Below are positions 16,824 through 24,711 of a stretch of DNA of 60,335 nt, piece by piece. Source of the stretch: Candidatus Daviesbacteria bacterium (GTDB lineage: Bacteria; Patescibacteriota; Microgenomatia; Daviesbacterales; UBA10151); NCBI GenBank assembly GCA_016195715.1, contig JACPZA010000031.1, positions 1 through 60,335 of the forward strand, written 5' to 3'. A model generated the notes under the pieces. The model searched no databases. It was not told the DNA's origin and saw only the letters and a list, made by a program, of their open reading frames with translations. A program made the translations under genes and the position numbers. Within the stretch, counting starts at the first letter, position 1; each line of letters opens with the position of its first letter.

Positions 16824-18038
16824 ATGAATTTTATAAAGAAAATTAATCTAAAAACTTTACTATTTTGTCTGCTAACTTTTATTATTGGCTGGCAACTTGG
16901 ACACAGAGATTTAAATTTGCAATGGCAAAATTATCAGCCCAAAGTTACTTTTCAAAATCAAGCTCCCAGTTTAGATAAAAATATTGACTTCAAACTTTTT
17001 TGGCAGACCTGGAATTTACTGACTAAAGAGTATGTTGATAAAAAAGCGCTTGATCCTCAAAAAATGTATTACGGAGCTATCCAAGGGATGGTTTCAGCTT
17101 TGGGTGATCCATATACAGTTTTTCTTCCACCTGAAGCACAAAAAAGCACTAAAGAAGAGTTGGGTGGCAGCTTTGAAGGAGTGGGAATTCAGTTAGGTTT
17201 TGATAAAGATAAAAGGCTAGTAGTAATTGCACCACTAAAAGGAACCCCAGCTGATAAAGCCGGAATTAAACCTGGAGATTTAATTTTAAAAATTGACCAA
17301 AAAGATACAACTGGAATGTCTTTGCCGGAAGCAGTTTCTTTAATTCGGGGCAAAAAAAGCAGCCAAGTAGCTTTGCAGATTTATCATGATGGAGATAAAA
17401 AGCCAATAGACTTATCTTTAACCAGAGATACAATTATCGTAAAAAGTGTTGAATATTCGCAAAAAACTACACCATCTGGTAAAAATATAGCTTACATTAA
17501 ACTTTCTAGATTTGGTGAAAAAACTAACTCAGAATGGGATCAAGCAATTTCAGATGCGCTATCTAAAGCTCCAGATGGGGTGATTTTAGATTTAAGGAAC
17601 AACCCAGGGGGGTTTTTAGACGGGGCAGTTTTTATTGGCTCTGAGTTTATTAGCAGTGGTGATATCGTATTACAACAAGGTGCTGATGGTAATAAAGTTG
17701 AGTATAAAGTTAACCGAGTTGGTAGGTTAACTAAACTGCCTTTGGTGGTACTAATCAATAAAGGTTCAGCATCTGCTTCAGAAATTGTGGCTGGAGCAAT
17801 CCAAGATTATAAGCGAGGTCAATTAGTAGGTGATCAATCTTTTGGCAAAGGAACAATTCAAGAAGCTCAAGAACTTCCAGAAGATACTGGTATTCATATT
17901 ACAACAGCTAAGTGGTTAACTCCCAATGGCAGATGGATTCATAATATTGGTTTAACACCAGATGTTGCAATTTCTTTGGGTGATGATACGACCAAAGATA
18001 ATCAATTGGAAAAGGCTTTAAGCTTACTTGATTCTTAA
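16824..18038 (+). CDS. S41 family C-terminal processing peptidase (CtpA/Prc-like)
   Basis: Membrane-anchored serine protease of 404 residues. One N-terminal anchor helix (about 10-25), a PDZ domain ('GVGIQLGFDKDKRLVVIAPL' to about 200), then the peptidase. Catalytic Ser lies in 'NKGSASASEIVAGA' (about 312-325) and Lys in 'GDQSFGKGTIQE' (about 338-349). 'VILDLRNNPGG' is the conserved strand. It should act outside the cytoplasmic membrane, trimming tails of exported proteins. The HtrA-like protease follows, so the two form an envelope quality-control pair. Confidence 0.94.
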   Translation: MNFIKKINLKTLLFCLLTFIIGWQLGHRDLNLQWQNYQPKVTFQNQAPSLDKNIDFKLFWQTWNLLTKEYVDKKALDPQKMYYGAIQGMVSALGDPYTVFLPPEAQKSTKEELGGSFEGVGIQLGFDKDKRLVVIAPLKGTPADKAGIKPGDLILKIDQKDTTGMSLPEAVSLIRGKKSSQVALQIYHDGDKKPIDLSLTRDTIIVKSVEYSQKTTPSGKNIAYIKLSRFGEKTNSEWDQAISDALSKAPDGVILDLRNNPGGFLDGAVFIGSEFISSGDIVLQQGADGNKVEYKVNRVGRLTKLPLVVLINKGSASASEIVAGAIQDYKRGQLVGDQSFGKGTIQEAQELPEDTGIHITTAKWLTPNGRWIHNIGLTPDVAISLGDDTTKDNQLEKALSLLDS

Positions 18039-18058
18039 GCTATTTCTCAGCAAAGTTG

Positions 18059-18067
18059 TGGTAAAAT
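18059..18067 (+). promoter_or_regulatory. Extended -10 element of the HtrA-like gene
   Basis: TGGTAAAAT (TG at 18059-18060, -10 at 18062-18067), about 20 bases before the ATG at 18087. A TATAAA at 18077-18082 is too close to the start codon to be the main -10 box. Confidence 0.4.
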
Positions 18068-18086
18068 ACCAAGACTTATAAAGTTT

Positions 18087-19193
18087 ATGGATAATTTTAG
18101 AATTTTAGTTCTTTTTATTATTATTGGTGTTTTAGCGGGAATCACTACTTTTCGTTTGGCTGCAGAGGGTAAACTTCCATTTAAGCTGAATAATTTACCA
18201 ATCCAAACTCAAAACACTCAAACCAGAACTGTAGTTCAAGAAGAAAATGCTGTTATCTCAGCAGTTGAAAAAGTTTCCCCATCTGTAGTCGCAATTGGAG
18301 TTAATCAGCGGATTTTTAACCCATTTGACCCATTTTCCCTGCCCAAAAATGAGCAAAGCACAATTGGGACTGGTTTTGTAGTTTCTGACAAGGGAATTAT
18401 TGTGACAAACCGTCATGTGGTAGCAGATCCCAACACCAAATATAGTGTAGTTTCAAAAGATGGTAAAAAATATGATGTGTCAAAAATTTATCGTGATCCA
18501 AATTTAGATTTAGCTTTAGTCCAAGTTAGCGGTTCTGATTTAAAATCCCTAGAGCTAGGTGATTCATCTAAGTTAAAAGTGGGGCAAACAGTGATTGCCA
18601 TTGGTAATGCTTTGGGCAGATTTGATAATACAGTTACAACTGGGGTAGTTTCAGGTTTGGGAAGGGCTCTAAATGCTGGAGATCCGTTTTCAGGGGAAAC
18701 TGAAAGATTAGATAATTTAATTCAAACCGATGCTGCCATTAATCCTGGTAATTCTGGTGGACCATTGCTTAACTCATCTGGTCAGGTAATTGGTGTTAAT
18801 GTTGCTACCACTGAAGGAGCGCAAAATATTGGCTTTACCATTCCTATTAACGCAGTTAAACCAGCTGTTGATGAATTTGTCCAAAATGGGACGATCTCCC
18901 GAGCCTTTTTAGGGATTAAGTATGTACTTGTCACAAGAGATGTAGCAATTTTAAATAAAGTTCCTCAAGGAGCTTATGTCCAAGATGTAGTAGCTGCCAG
19001 CCCGGCTGAAAAAGCTAACATTAATCCTGGAGATATTATTACAAAAATTGATAATCAAGATATTAGTGCTGAAAATACTATCTCAGATGTGATAGGTAAA
19101 AAAAAGGTTGGAGATAGTGTTAAGTTAGATGTTTGGACAGATGGTAAAACTAGATCAGTCAGCGCCACTTTAGCTGAATATCCTGGACAATAA
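18087..19193 (+). CDS. HtrA/DegP-like serine protease with PDZ domain
   Basis: Membrane-anchored trypsin-like (S1C) protease, 368 residues. An N-terminal helix (5-22) is followed by the protease domain with catalytic His in 'VTNRHVVAD', Asp in 'DPNLDLALVQV' and Ser in 'NPGNSGGPLL', then one PDZ domain ('GAYVQDVVAASPAEKANINPGD'). The 'IGTGFVVSDKGIIVTN' entry strand is diagnostic. It would degrade or refold damaged exported proteins. It has its own extended -10 promoter. Confidence 0.95.
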   Translation: MDNFRILVLFIIIGVLAGITTFRLAAEGKLPFKLNNLPIQTQNTQTRTVVQEENAVISAVEKVSPSVVAIGVNQRIFNPFDPFSLPKNEQSTIGTGFVVSDKGIIVTNRHVVADPNTKYSVVSKDGKKYDVSKIYRDPNLDLALVQVSGSDLKSLELGDSSKLKVGQTVIAIGNALGRFDNTVTTGVVSGLGRALNAGDPFSGETERLDNLIQTDAAINPGNSGGPLLNSSGQVIGVNVATTEGAQNIGFTIPINAVKPAVDEFVQNGTISRAFLGIKYVLVTRDVAILNKVPQGAYVQDVVAASPAEKANINPGDIITKIDNQDISAENTISDVIGKKKVGDSVKLDVWTDGKTRSVSATLAEYPGQ

Positions 19194-19212
19194 GTTAAAA
19201 ATCCGCTATATT
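19184..19212 (+). promoter_or_regulatory. glmS promoter
   Basis: TGGACA (19184-19189), 17-base spacer, TATATT (19207-19212), ten bases before the glmS ATG. The -35 box overlaps the last codons of the upstream protease. Confidence 0.55.
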
Positions 19213-19222
19213 TCTTGCATAA

Positions 19223-20968
19223 ATGTGTGGAATTTTTGGTTTAGTTGGCTCTGATAAAAATGCAGCCTCAGTAGTTTTAGAGGGTTTAAAATGCTTGGAA
19301 TATCGGGGTTATGATTCCTGGGGTGTTGGCGTAGCCAGTAATGGGCAGATAAAAATTGACAAACATTCTGGGAAAATTGGTAATTCTTTATTAAATCTTC
19401 CAGAAGGAAGTTTTGCTTTTGGGCACACTAGATGGGCAACACATGGGAAAGTGACAGATATCAATGCCCATCCTCACTTAGACTGCAGCGGAAAAATCTC
19501 TGTTGTGCATAATGGGATCATTGAAAATTATCAGCAGCTAAAATTAGAGCTTAAAAATCACCGTTCAATCTCTGAGACTGACACTGAAATTTTTGCCCAT
19601 ATTGTTGAAGATTTAAGAAAAAAGCACTCTTTAAAAGAAGCTGTTAGGCTTGGGTTTTTAAAACTTAAGGGTTTATCTGCATTTTTAGTAGCAGAAGCTG
19701 ACTCAGAAACTTTAATAGCAGTTAAAAATGGCTCTCCTTTAGTAATTGGTTTAGGCGATAAAGAAAATTTAGTAGCCTCAGATGCTCATAGCCTCATCCC
19801 TTTAACCAGAAAAATAATTTTTTTAGAAGATGGTCAATTAGCAGAGATTACAAAAAATAAAGTCAGAATTTTTGATGTTCAAACAGGTAGAGAACTAGAA
19901 CTAAAGATAGAAGAGGTTACTTTTAAAGCAATAGAGGCAGAAAAAGAAGATTATCCTCATTTTATGCTTAAAGAAATTAGTGAGGAACCAAAAGTTTTAG
20001 AAAATATTTTGCTTAATCTAAAAGAATCAATTATAAAATTTACTGATAGTTTAAAGAACCATTCAAAAGTTTATTTAGTAGCTTCAGGAAGTGCTTATTT
20101 TGCAGCTTTAGCTGGGAGTTATTTTTTCTCTAAAATTGCAGAGAAAGAATTAATTCCAGTTGCAGGAAGTGAATTTATCTATAAAGAAAAATTTTTAGAT
20201 AAAAATAGTTTAGTAGTATTTTTATCTCAAAGTGGGGAGACAATTGATATTATAGAGCCTTTAAAAAAGATCAAAGAAAAAGGCATTCAAACTGCTGCTT
20301 TAGTTAATGTTTTTGGTTCTACTTTGTATAGACTAGTTGATGAAAAAATTTGGCTTGAGGCGGGGCCAGAAATTGCAGTAGTATCTACAAAAGCTATGAT
20401 CGCTAAACTAGCAGTTTTGGGTTTATCAGCTTTTAGCTTTAATTCAAAATATGAAGCAGGAGAAAAATTGCTTTCGCAAACCATCTCAAATATGAAAGAT
20501 ATTTTAAAACAAAATCTAGACGAAGTAGTGAATTTTTTGCATGATAAAGAGCATATTTATGTAATTGGTAGAGGAATTTCTTACCCAGTTTCGCTGGAAG
20601 CAGCTTTAAAACTCAAAGAAGCTTGTTATATCCATACTGAAGGTTTCTCAGGTGGGGAATTGAAACATGGAGCTATTGCTTTAGTTGATAAAGGCACACC
20701 TTGTATTATCTTTGCACCCAAAGATGAAAGCTTTGACTCTGTTATCTCAAATGCTATGGAGATTAAAGCCAGAGGAGGGATAATTATTGGTCTAAGTGAG
20801 GAAAGAAATGAAGTTTTTGATCATTTTATTGAAGTAAAGGAGAGTGGTGATTTGACGGCAATTAATAATATTTTAATCTCCCAGCTTTTAGCTTATAAGA
20901 TAGCTATTAAGAAAGGTTTAGATCCAGATAAACCCAGAAATTTAGCTAAGTCTGTGACAGTTAAATAA
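19223..20968 (+). CDS. glmS: Glutamine-fructose-6-phosphate aminotransferase
   Basis: Makes glucosamine-6-phosphate, the first step to UDP-GlcNAc for peptidoglycan and surface glycans. Full length at 581 residues. It begins MCGIFG, with Cys2 as the glutaminase nucleophile, which fixes the start. 'GHTRWATHG' and 'HNGIIENY' belong to the glutaminase domain; two SIS isomerase domains follow ('ASGSAYFAALAG', 'LSQSGETID', 'GGELKHGAIAL'), ending 'PRNLAKSVTVK' as usual. No glmS ribozyme can be placed in the short upstream gap. Confidence 0.97.
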   Translation: MCGIFGLVGSDKNAASVVLEGLKCLEYRGYDSWGVGVASNGQIKIDKHSGKIGNSLLNLPEGSFAFGHTRWATHGKVTDINAHPHLDCSGKISVVHNGIIENYQQLKLELKNHRSISETDTEIFAHIVEDLRKKHSLKEAVRLGFLKLKGLSAFLVAEADSETLIAVKNGSPLVIGLGDKENLVASDAHSLIPLTRKIIFLEDGQLAEITKNKVRIFDVQTGRELELKIEEVTFKAIEAEKEDYPHFMLKEISEEPKVLENILLNLKESIIKFTDSLKNHSKVYLVASGSAYFAALAGSYFFSKIAEKELIPVAGSEFIYKEKFLDKNSLVVFLSQSGETIDIIEPLKKIKEKGIQTAALVNVFGSTLYRLVDEKIWLEAGPEIAVVSTKAMIAKLAVLGLSAFSFNSKYEAGEKLLSQTISNMKDILKQNLDEVVNFLHDKEHIYVIGRGISYPVSLEAALKLKEACYIHTEGFSGGELKHGAIALVDKGTPCIIFAPKDESFDSVISNAMEIKARGGIIIGLSEERNEVFDHFIEVKESGDLTAINNILISQLLAYKIAIKKGLDPDKPRNLAKSVTVK

Positions 20969-20981
20969 TATTTGGTATATT
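20954..20981 (+). promoter_or_regulatory. Promoter of the STAS/kinase module
   Basis: GTGACA (20954-20959), 16-base spacer, TATATT (20976-20981) preceded by TGG, an extended -10. The ATG at 20989 is seven bases on, giving a leaderless transcript. Confidence 0.5.
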
Positions 20982-20988
20982 CAAATAA

Positions 20989-21351
20989 ATGGTTAATAGT
21001 GTTTTTTTGGGCGAAGACAGTTTTATTTACAACCTCTATTTTGGAGATCAAAATTCCCAAACTGTTGCAGAATGTTCTGAACAGATTGATAAGCTTGCAA
21101 AAGAGTTAAGAAAACAACATAAAAAAGTTTTGATTATTGTGGATTTAACTAAAATGGGTAAAACTCACTCCAGCGCTAGAAAAGTAGGTTTAGAAGTTTT
21201 GAAAAATTTGGATTTTGATAAATTGGCAATTTTTGGAACAGATTTATATACTAAATATTTAGTGAACCTAGTAGTTTTAGCAACGGGTAGGTTAGATAAA
21301 ATTCAATATTTCTCAAATGAAGAAGAAGCTAGAGATTGGTTAAAAAAATAA
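20989..21351 (+). CDS. STAS/SpoIIAA-like protein
   Basis: A 120-residue single-domain protein resembling SpoIIAA-like/STAS folds: alternating strands and helices with 'KVLIIVDLTKMGKTHSSARK' (about 45-64) at the position of the regulatory loop and 'KLAIFGTDLYTKYLVNLVV' after it. Such domains commonly act as anti-anti-sigma or signalling adaptors. It begins a four-gene set with a DUF2378-like protein, a histidine kinase and a response regulator, with gaps of one to four bases among the first three. Confidence 0.65.
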   Translation: MVNSVFLGEDSFIYNLYFGDQNSQTVAECSEQIDKLAKELRKQHKKVLIIVDLTKMGKTHSSARKVGLEVLKNLDFDKLAIFGTDLYTKYLVNLVVLATGRLDKIQYFSNEEEARDWLKK

Positions 21352-21352
21352 T

Positions 21353-21892
21353 ATGCAAGAGCCAACAATTAAAGGAATTTTTGTTAATAGTCATATTAAA
21401 AATTTAAAAAAGCAAAAAGGTGAGGAAGGGATTGAGGAGTTAAGAAAAAGATATGGTAAGTCAATTGAATTTAGAAATTCTGAAAATGTTCCAGTAAGAG
21501 AAGAAGTTAAAATTATTGAAATTGCTTTGCAAATTTTAACCAACGATAGTGTACCAAAAGATCAAATTGCTTTTGAAGCGGGTAAACTTCATTTTAAAGA
21601 TTTTGTAACCACCCCACTGGCTAAGATAATTTTTTCTCTATTTAGAAATAATTTTAAGTTAATGATGCTCCAATCAAAAAATATCGCCGGACATGTTTTT
21701 AATGGAGTAAAGTTTTCTTCCGAGGAGTTAGGTCCAAAACAAGCACGGGTAATAATGGAAAATAATGATTATCCAATTGATCATTTTCGAGGATTATTTC
21801 AAGAATGGATGGATTACTCAGGTTTAACTGGAGTTGTTAAAGGGAAATTAAGAAAAGATGGGAGTTATGAGTATTTAATGACTTGGCAGTAA
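21353..21892 (+). CDS. DUF2378 (TIGR02265)-like protein
   Basis: A 179-residue soluble protein resembling the DUF2378 family known mainly from myxobacterial signalling proteins: 'IKGIFVNSHIKNLKKQKGEE' at the N-terminus, a central 'FEAGKLHFKDFVTTPLAKII' and a late 'GPKQARVIMENNDYPIDHFRG'. The fold is related to heme-NO-binding-like domains, but I see no clear heme ligand pattern. The gene sits between a STAS protein and a histidine kinase, so it is likely a sensor or adaptor in that pathway. The family match is by eye. Confidence 0.5.
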   Translation: MQEPTIKGIFVNSHIKNLKKQKGEEGIEELRKRYGKSIEFRNSENVPVREEVKIIEIALQILTNDSVPKDQIAFEAGKLHFKDFVTTPLAKIIFSLFRNNFKLMMLQSKNIAGHVFNGVKFSSEELGPKQARVIMENNDYPIDHFRGLFQEWMDYSGLTGVVKGKLRKDGSYEYLMTWQ

Positions 21893-21896
21893 ATTT

Positions 21897-23183
21897 ATGG
21901 AAGATAAAAATTACAAAGAGTATGCTAAAAAGATCTTAAGTCAGCTAACTCCAATTTTTGCCAAAGCTTCGGTTGGTGATTTTTCCCAAGATGTTGAGAT
22001 TCCTGATCAAGATGATGAGTTTACCCAAGTGTTTGTGGGTGTGCAAATTATGGTTGAGGTGATTAGAGAAAAAATTGCTGAACAAACAAGTTTAAATGAA
22101 GCCTTGTTAAAATCTTTAGAAGAAAAAGATGCTTTACTTGACAGTGTTGGAGATGGATTAATCGCTACAGATGAAAAAGGTCGGATTGTAGTTATGAATA
22201 AAGCAGCAGAGCAAATTTTGGGATGGACTTTAGATGAAATATTAGGTAAATTTCTAGCAGAAATTGTTTCAATCTTTGATGGTCAAGACTCCAACAAATC
22301 CTTAAGCAATCGGCCGATCACAGAAGCGCTAGTTTCTGGCAAAAAAGTAGTTGGGGATTTTTTTTATGCCAGAAAAAACCAAACAAAATTTCCAGTTGGA
22401 TTAACAGTTACTCCATATTTATTGGAAGGAAAGAGTATTGGAGCAATTGAAGTTTTTCGGGATATCACTTTCCAAAAAGAAGTTGATAAAATGAAAAGTG
22501 GATTTTTATCTTTAGCAGCCCATGAGCTTAGAACTCCTTTAGGGTTGATCCGCTGGCATTTAGAGTTGTTGTTGCAAGATCCACATAATTTTTTTTCTAA
22601 AGAAGTCAGAGAAGAGCTAAGGAAAGTTTATGGTGACAATTTAAGAATGTTAACTTTGGTTAATGATTTATTAAATGTTTCTCGAATTGATGAAGGTAAA
22701 GTTCCCAACACTCCTAAATTAATTGATATTAATCAAGAAATAAAAATGGCATTAAAAGAAGTTAGCGATTTAGTCAATAAAAAATTAATTAAAGTTAATT
22801 TTCAAACTCAAGATTTACCCCCAATTTTAATTGATCCAAAAAGATTTAAGGAAGTGATAGTTAATCTTTTAGCCAATGCTATTAAATATAATCAAGTTAA
22901 TGGTCAGCTGGACATTAATACTAAAAATGATAACCTAGAAATTGAAATTTCCATCAAAGATTCAGGAATTGGTATCCCTGATAATGCCAAAGCCCAAATT
23001 TTTAATAAATTTTTTCGGGCGGATAATGCTTCGCTTAGCGATTCTGAAGGAACTGGTTTGGGACTGTTTGTAGTTAAATCTTATGTTGAATCTTGGGGTG
23101 GGAAAATTTGGTTTGAGAGTCAACAATACCAAGGTTCAACTTTTCATTTTACCTTGCCCATAGCTAAAAAAATTCCTGCTTGA
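21897..23183 (+). CDS. Cytoplasmic PAS-containing sensor histidine kinase
   Basis: A 428-residue kinase with no membrane helix. The N-terminus (1-65) resembles a HAMP/linker coil, then a PAS domain (about 75-195: 'LLDSVGDGLIATDEKGRIVV', 'FRDITFQKEVDKMKS'). HisKA has the phospho-acceptor in 'LAAHELRTPLG' (about 208), and HATPase_c shows N box 'NLLANAIKYN', G1 'DSGIGIPDNA' and G2 'GTGLGLFVVKSYV'. Its likely input comes from the STAS and DUF2378-like proteins encoded just upstream, and its output is the receiver protein at 23222. Confidence 0.93.
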   Translation: MEDKNYKEYAKKILSQLTPIFAKASVGDFSQDVEIPDQDDEFTQVFVGVQIMVEVIREKIAEQTSLNEALLKSLEEKDALLDSVGDGLIATDEKGRIVVMNKAAEQILGWTLDEILGKFLAEIVSIFDGQDSNKSLSNRPITEALVSGKKVVGDFFYARKNQTKFPVGLTVTPYLLEGKSIGAIEVFRDITFQKEVDKMKSGFLSLAAHELRTPLGLIRWHLELLLQDPHNFFSKEVREELRKVYGDNLRMLTLVNDLLNVSRIDEGKVPNTPKLIDINQEIKMALKEVSDLVNKKLIKVNFQTQDLPPILIDPKRFKEVIVNLLANAIKYNQVNGQLDINTKNDNLEIEISIKDSGIGIPDNAKAQIFNKFFRADNASLSDSEGTGLGLFVVKSYVESWGGKIWFESQQYQGSTFHFTLPIAKKIPA

Positions 23184-23212
23184 TTGACATTTAATATAAG
23201 CAATTGTAAATT
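23184..23212 (+). promoter_or_regulatory. Promoter of the single-domain response regulator
   Basis: TTGACA (23184-23189), 17-base spacer, TAAATT (23207-23212); ATG at 23222 after nine bases. Confidence 0.55.
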
Positions 23213-23221
23213 AGTTTAAAG

Positions 23222-23587
23222 ATGGCAACTATTTTAATTGTTGAAGATGAGAAAGAGTACCGAGATTTACTGGCTAAAAAGCTTGAACAAGCAGGTTTTA
23301 ATATTCTAACAGCTAGTGATGGTCTCCACGGAATTAATGTGCTTAAAAATAATACAATTGATCTGATTATTTTGGATTTAGTAATGCCAGAGATGGATGG
23401 AAATAGATTTTTTTACCATCTTCGAGAAACTTTAAAAAAAGATATTCCAGTTGTTATTTTAACTAATTTAACTGAAACAGCTCATTCGTCAGTGGCTAAA
23501 GATTTTATTGTTAAATCTAATACTAGTTTAGATGAAGTTGTAGAAAAAGTTAAAGCAAATTTGCCCTACAAAGAAGAAAAAACTTAA
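23222..23587 (+). CDS. Single-domain response regulator receiver
   Basis: A 121-residue CheY-like receiver without an output domain. Phospho-acceptor Asp lies in 'LIILDLVMPEMDG' (about 53), the acidic pair in 'IVEDEKEY', Thr in 'VILTNLTE' and Lys in 'FIVKSN'. It presumably receives phosphate from the PAS kinase immediately upstream and acts through protein contacts. It has its own promoter. Confidence 0.92.
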   Translation: MATILIVEDEKEYRDLLAKKLEQAGFNILTASDGLHGINVLKNNTIDLIILDLVMPEMDGNRFFYHLRETLKKDIPVVILTNLTETAHSSVAKDFIVKSNTSLDEVVEKVKANLPYKEEKT

Positions 23588-23593
23588 TAGTAA

Positions 23594-23622
23594 TTGACAC
23601 ACTTATAGAAAAATGCTATAAA
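23594..23622 (+). promoter_or_regulatory. Strong leaderless promoter of the first HAF-repeat gene
   Basis: Perfect TTGACA (23594-23599), 17-base spacer, TATAAA (23617-23622) preceded by TGC (extended -10). An ATG lies at 23630, seven bases after the -10, at the expected transcription start. The box sequence and spacing are repeated before the paralogue at 24712. Confidence 0.8.
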
Positions 23623-23673
23623 AATTTTAATGTTTAAATCTTTAAGCAAAATAATTTCTGCTTCGCTACTATT

Positions 23674-24630
23674 TTGATTCTATTTTTATCTCCAAGCTTT
23701 GCTTTTGCTAGCCCTAGAATAATAGATTTAGGGACATATAATGGCCGAAATATTTATGTTTATGCCGTTAATAGCAGCAATCATCTAGCTGGCTCTTGTC
23801 AGGTTAGTGTTTCAGACTCTCATCCTTGTTTTTATAATGGGACTAATTGGGTGGATTTAGGCGGATTTGGAGGTCAAATTGGTTTTGCTAACAGTCTTAA
23901 TGATAGTGACCAGGTTGTAGGTGTTAGCTATGATGCTAATTTAAAACCTCATGCTTTTTTATGGCAGACTGGAGTTCTAACAGATTTGGGGGATTTAAGT
24001 ACTTTTGGTAGTAGTGCTGTAGCTATAAATAATCATGGTCAGGTTGTAGGCTATTCGTATATTGTTCAAAATCAATCCCATGCTACTTTATGGGAAAATG
24101 GACAGATTAAGGATTTAGGAACTTTGCCAGGAGGTAATATCAGTTCTGCTAATTCTATTAATAATAATGGTGATATTGTAGGAATAAGTAATGTGGCATC
24201 AGGTGACTATCATGCCTTTGTCTTTAGAAACAACCAAATGGCTGATTTAGGGGGAATTAAAACTAACACCACTCCTTTAGCTGTTAATGACTTTAGACAA
24301 TTTGTTGGTTTTACTACTAATGTTCCAGGAGCAGATGATGCTGCTTTTAGCTATAAAAATGGCAATTTTGTGACTTTGCCATGGAATAGTGGACCATCAT
24401 GGGCTAGAGATATTAACAACAAAGGTTTAGTAGTGGGGTTTGGGTATAATGCACCTCAAGGTGGGGTCAAACATGCAACTTTATGGGTTAATAATTCTGT
24501 GACAGAGTTAGGTAGTTTATCAGCATCAGGTATTAGTGAAGCTAGCTCAATTAATGATACTAATGTTATTGCTGGAGATAGTCCAGATAGTTCTGGGATA
24601 AATCATGCAGTTTTGTGGACTAAGAATTAA
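23674..24630 (+). CDS. Secreted HAF-repeat protein, copy 1 (signal peptide frame broken)
   Basis: A protein of about 318 residues built of HAF-type repeats, each combining 'HA(F/T)LW' with 'DLG.L' and 'IN..G.(I/V)VG'; about six units are visible. Such proteins are exported and of unknown function. The start is problematic. The promoter and an ATG at 23630 open a typical signal peptide, but that frame stops at 23675. One extra T in the run at 23672-23675 would join it to the present frame and give a complete signal sequence matching the paralogue. As read, the gene can only start at the TTG (23674), which leaves a shortened signal 'ILFLSPSFAFA'. It may be a frameshifted allele, a phase-variable site or a read error. 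Confidence 0.7.
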   Translation: MILFLSPSFAFASPRIIDLGTYNGRNIYVYAVNSSNHLAGSCQVSVSDSHPCFYNGTNWVDLGGFGGQIGFANSLNDSDQVVGVSYDANLKPHAFLWQTGVLTDLGDLSTFGSSAVAINNHGQVVGYSYIVQNQSHATLWENGQIKDLGTLPGGNISSANSINNNGDIVGISNVASGDYHAFVFRNNQMADLGGIKTNTTPLAVNDFRQFVGFTTNVPGADDAAFSYKNGNFVTLPWNSGPSWARDINNKGLVVGFGYNAPQGGVKHATLWVNNSVTELGSLSASGISEASSINDTNVIAGDSPDSSGINHAVLWTKN

Positions 24631-24676
24631 ATTTAACTCCTAAAATTCTGTCTTGAAGAAGATTCAAAATTGCCTA

Positions 24677-24705
24677 TTGACAATCCTTATAGTTAATGCT
24701 ATAAA
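24677..24705 (+). promoter_or_regulatory. Strong leaderless promoter of the second HAF-repeat gene
   Basis: Perfect TTGACA (24677-24682), 17-base spacer, TATAAA (24700-24705) with TGC before it. The GTG start at 24712 is six bases after the -10, so transcription should begin at the start codon. Confidence 0.8.
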
Positions 24706-24711
24706 AAAATA

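Noticed and set aside
19194-19222. glmS ribozyme before glmS
   Set aside because: The gap is only 29 bases and contains the promoter.
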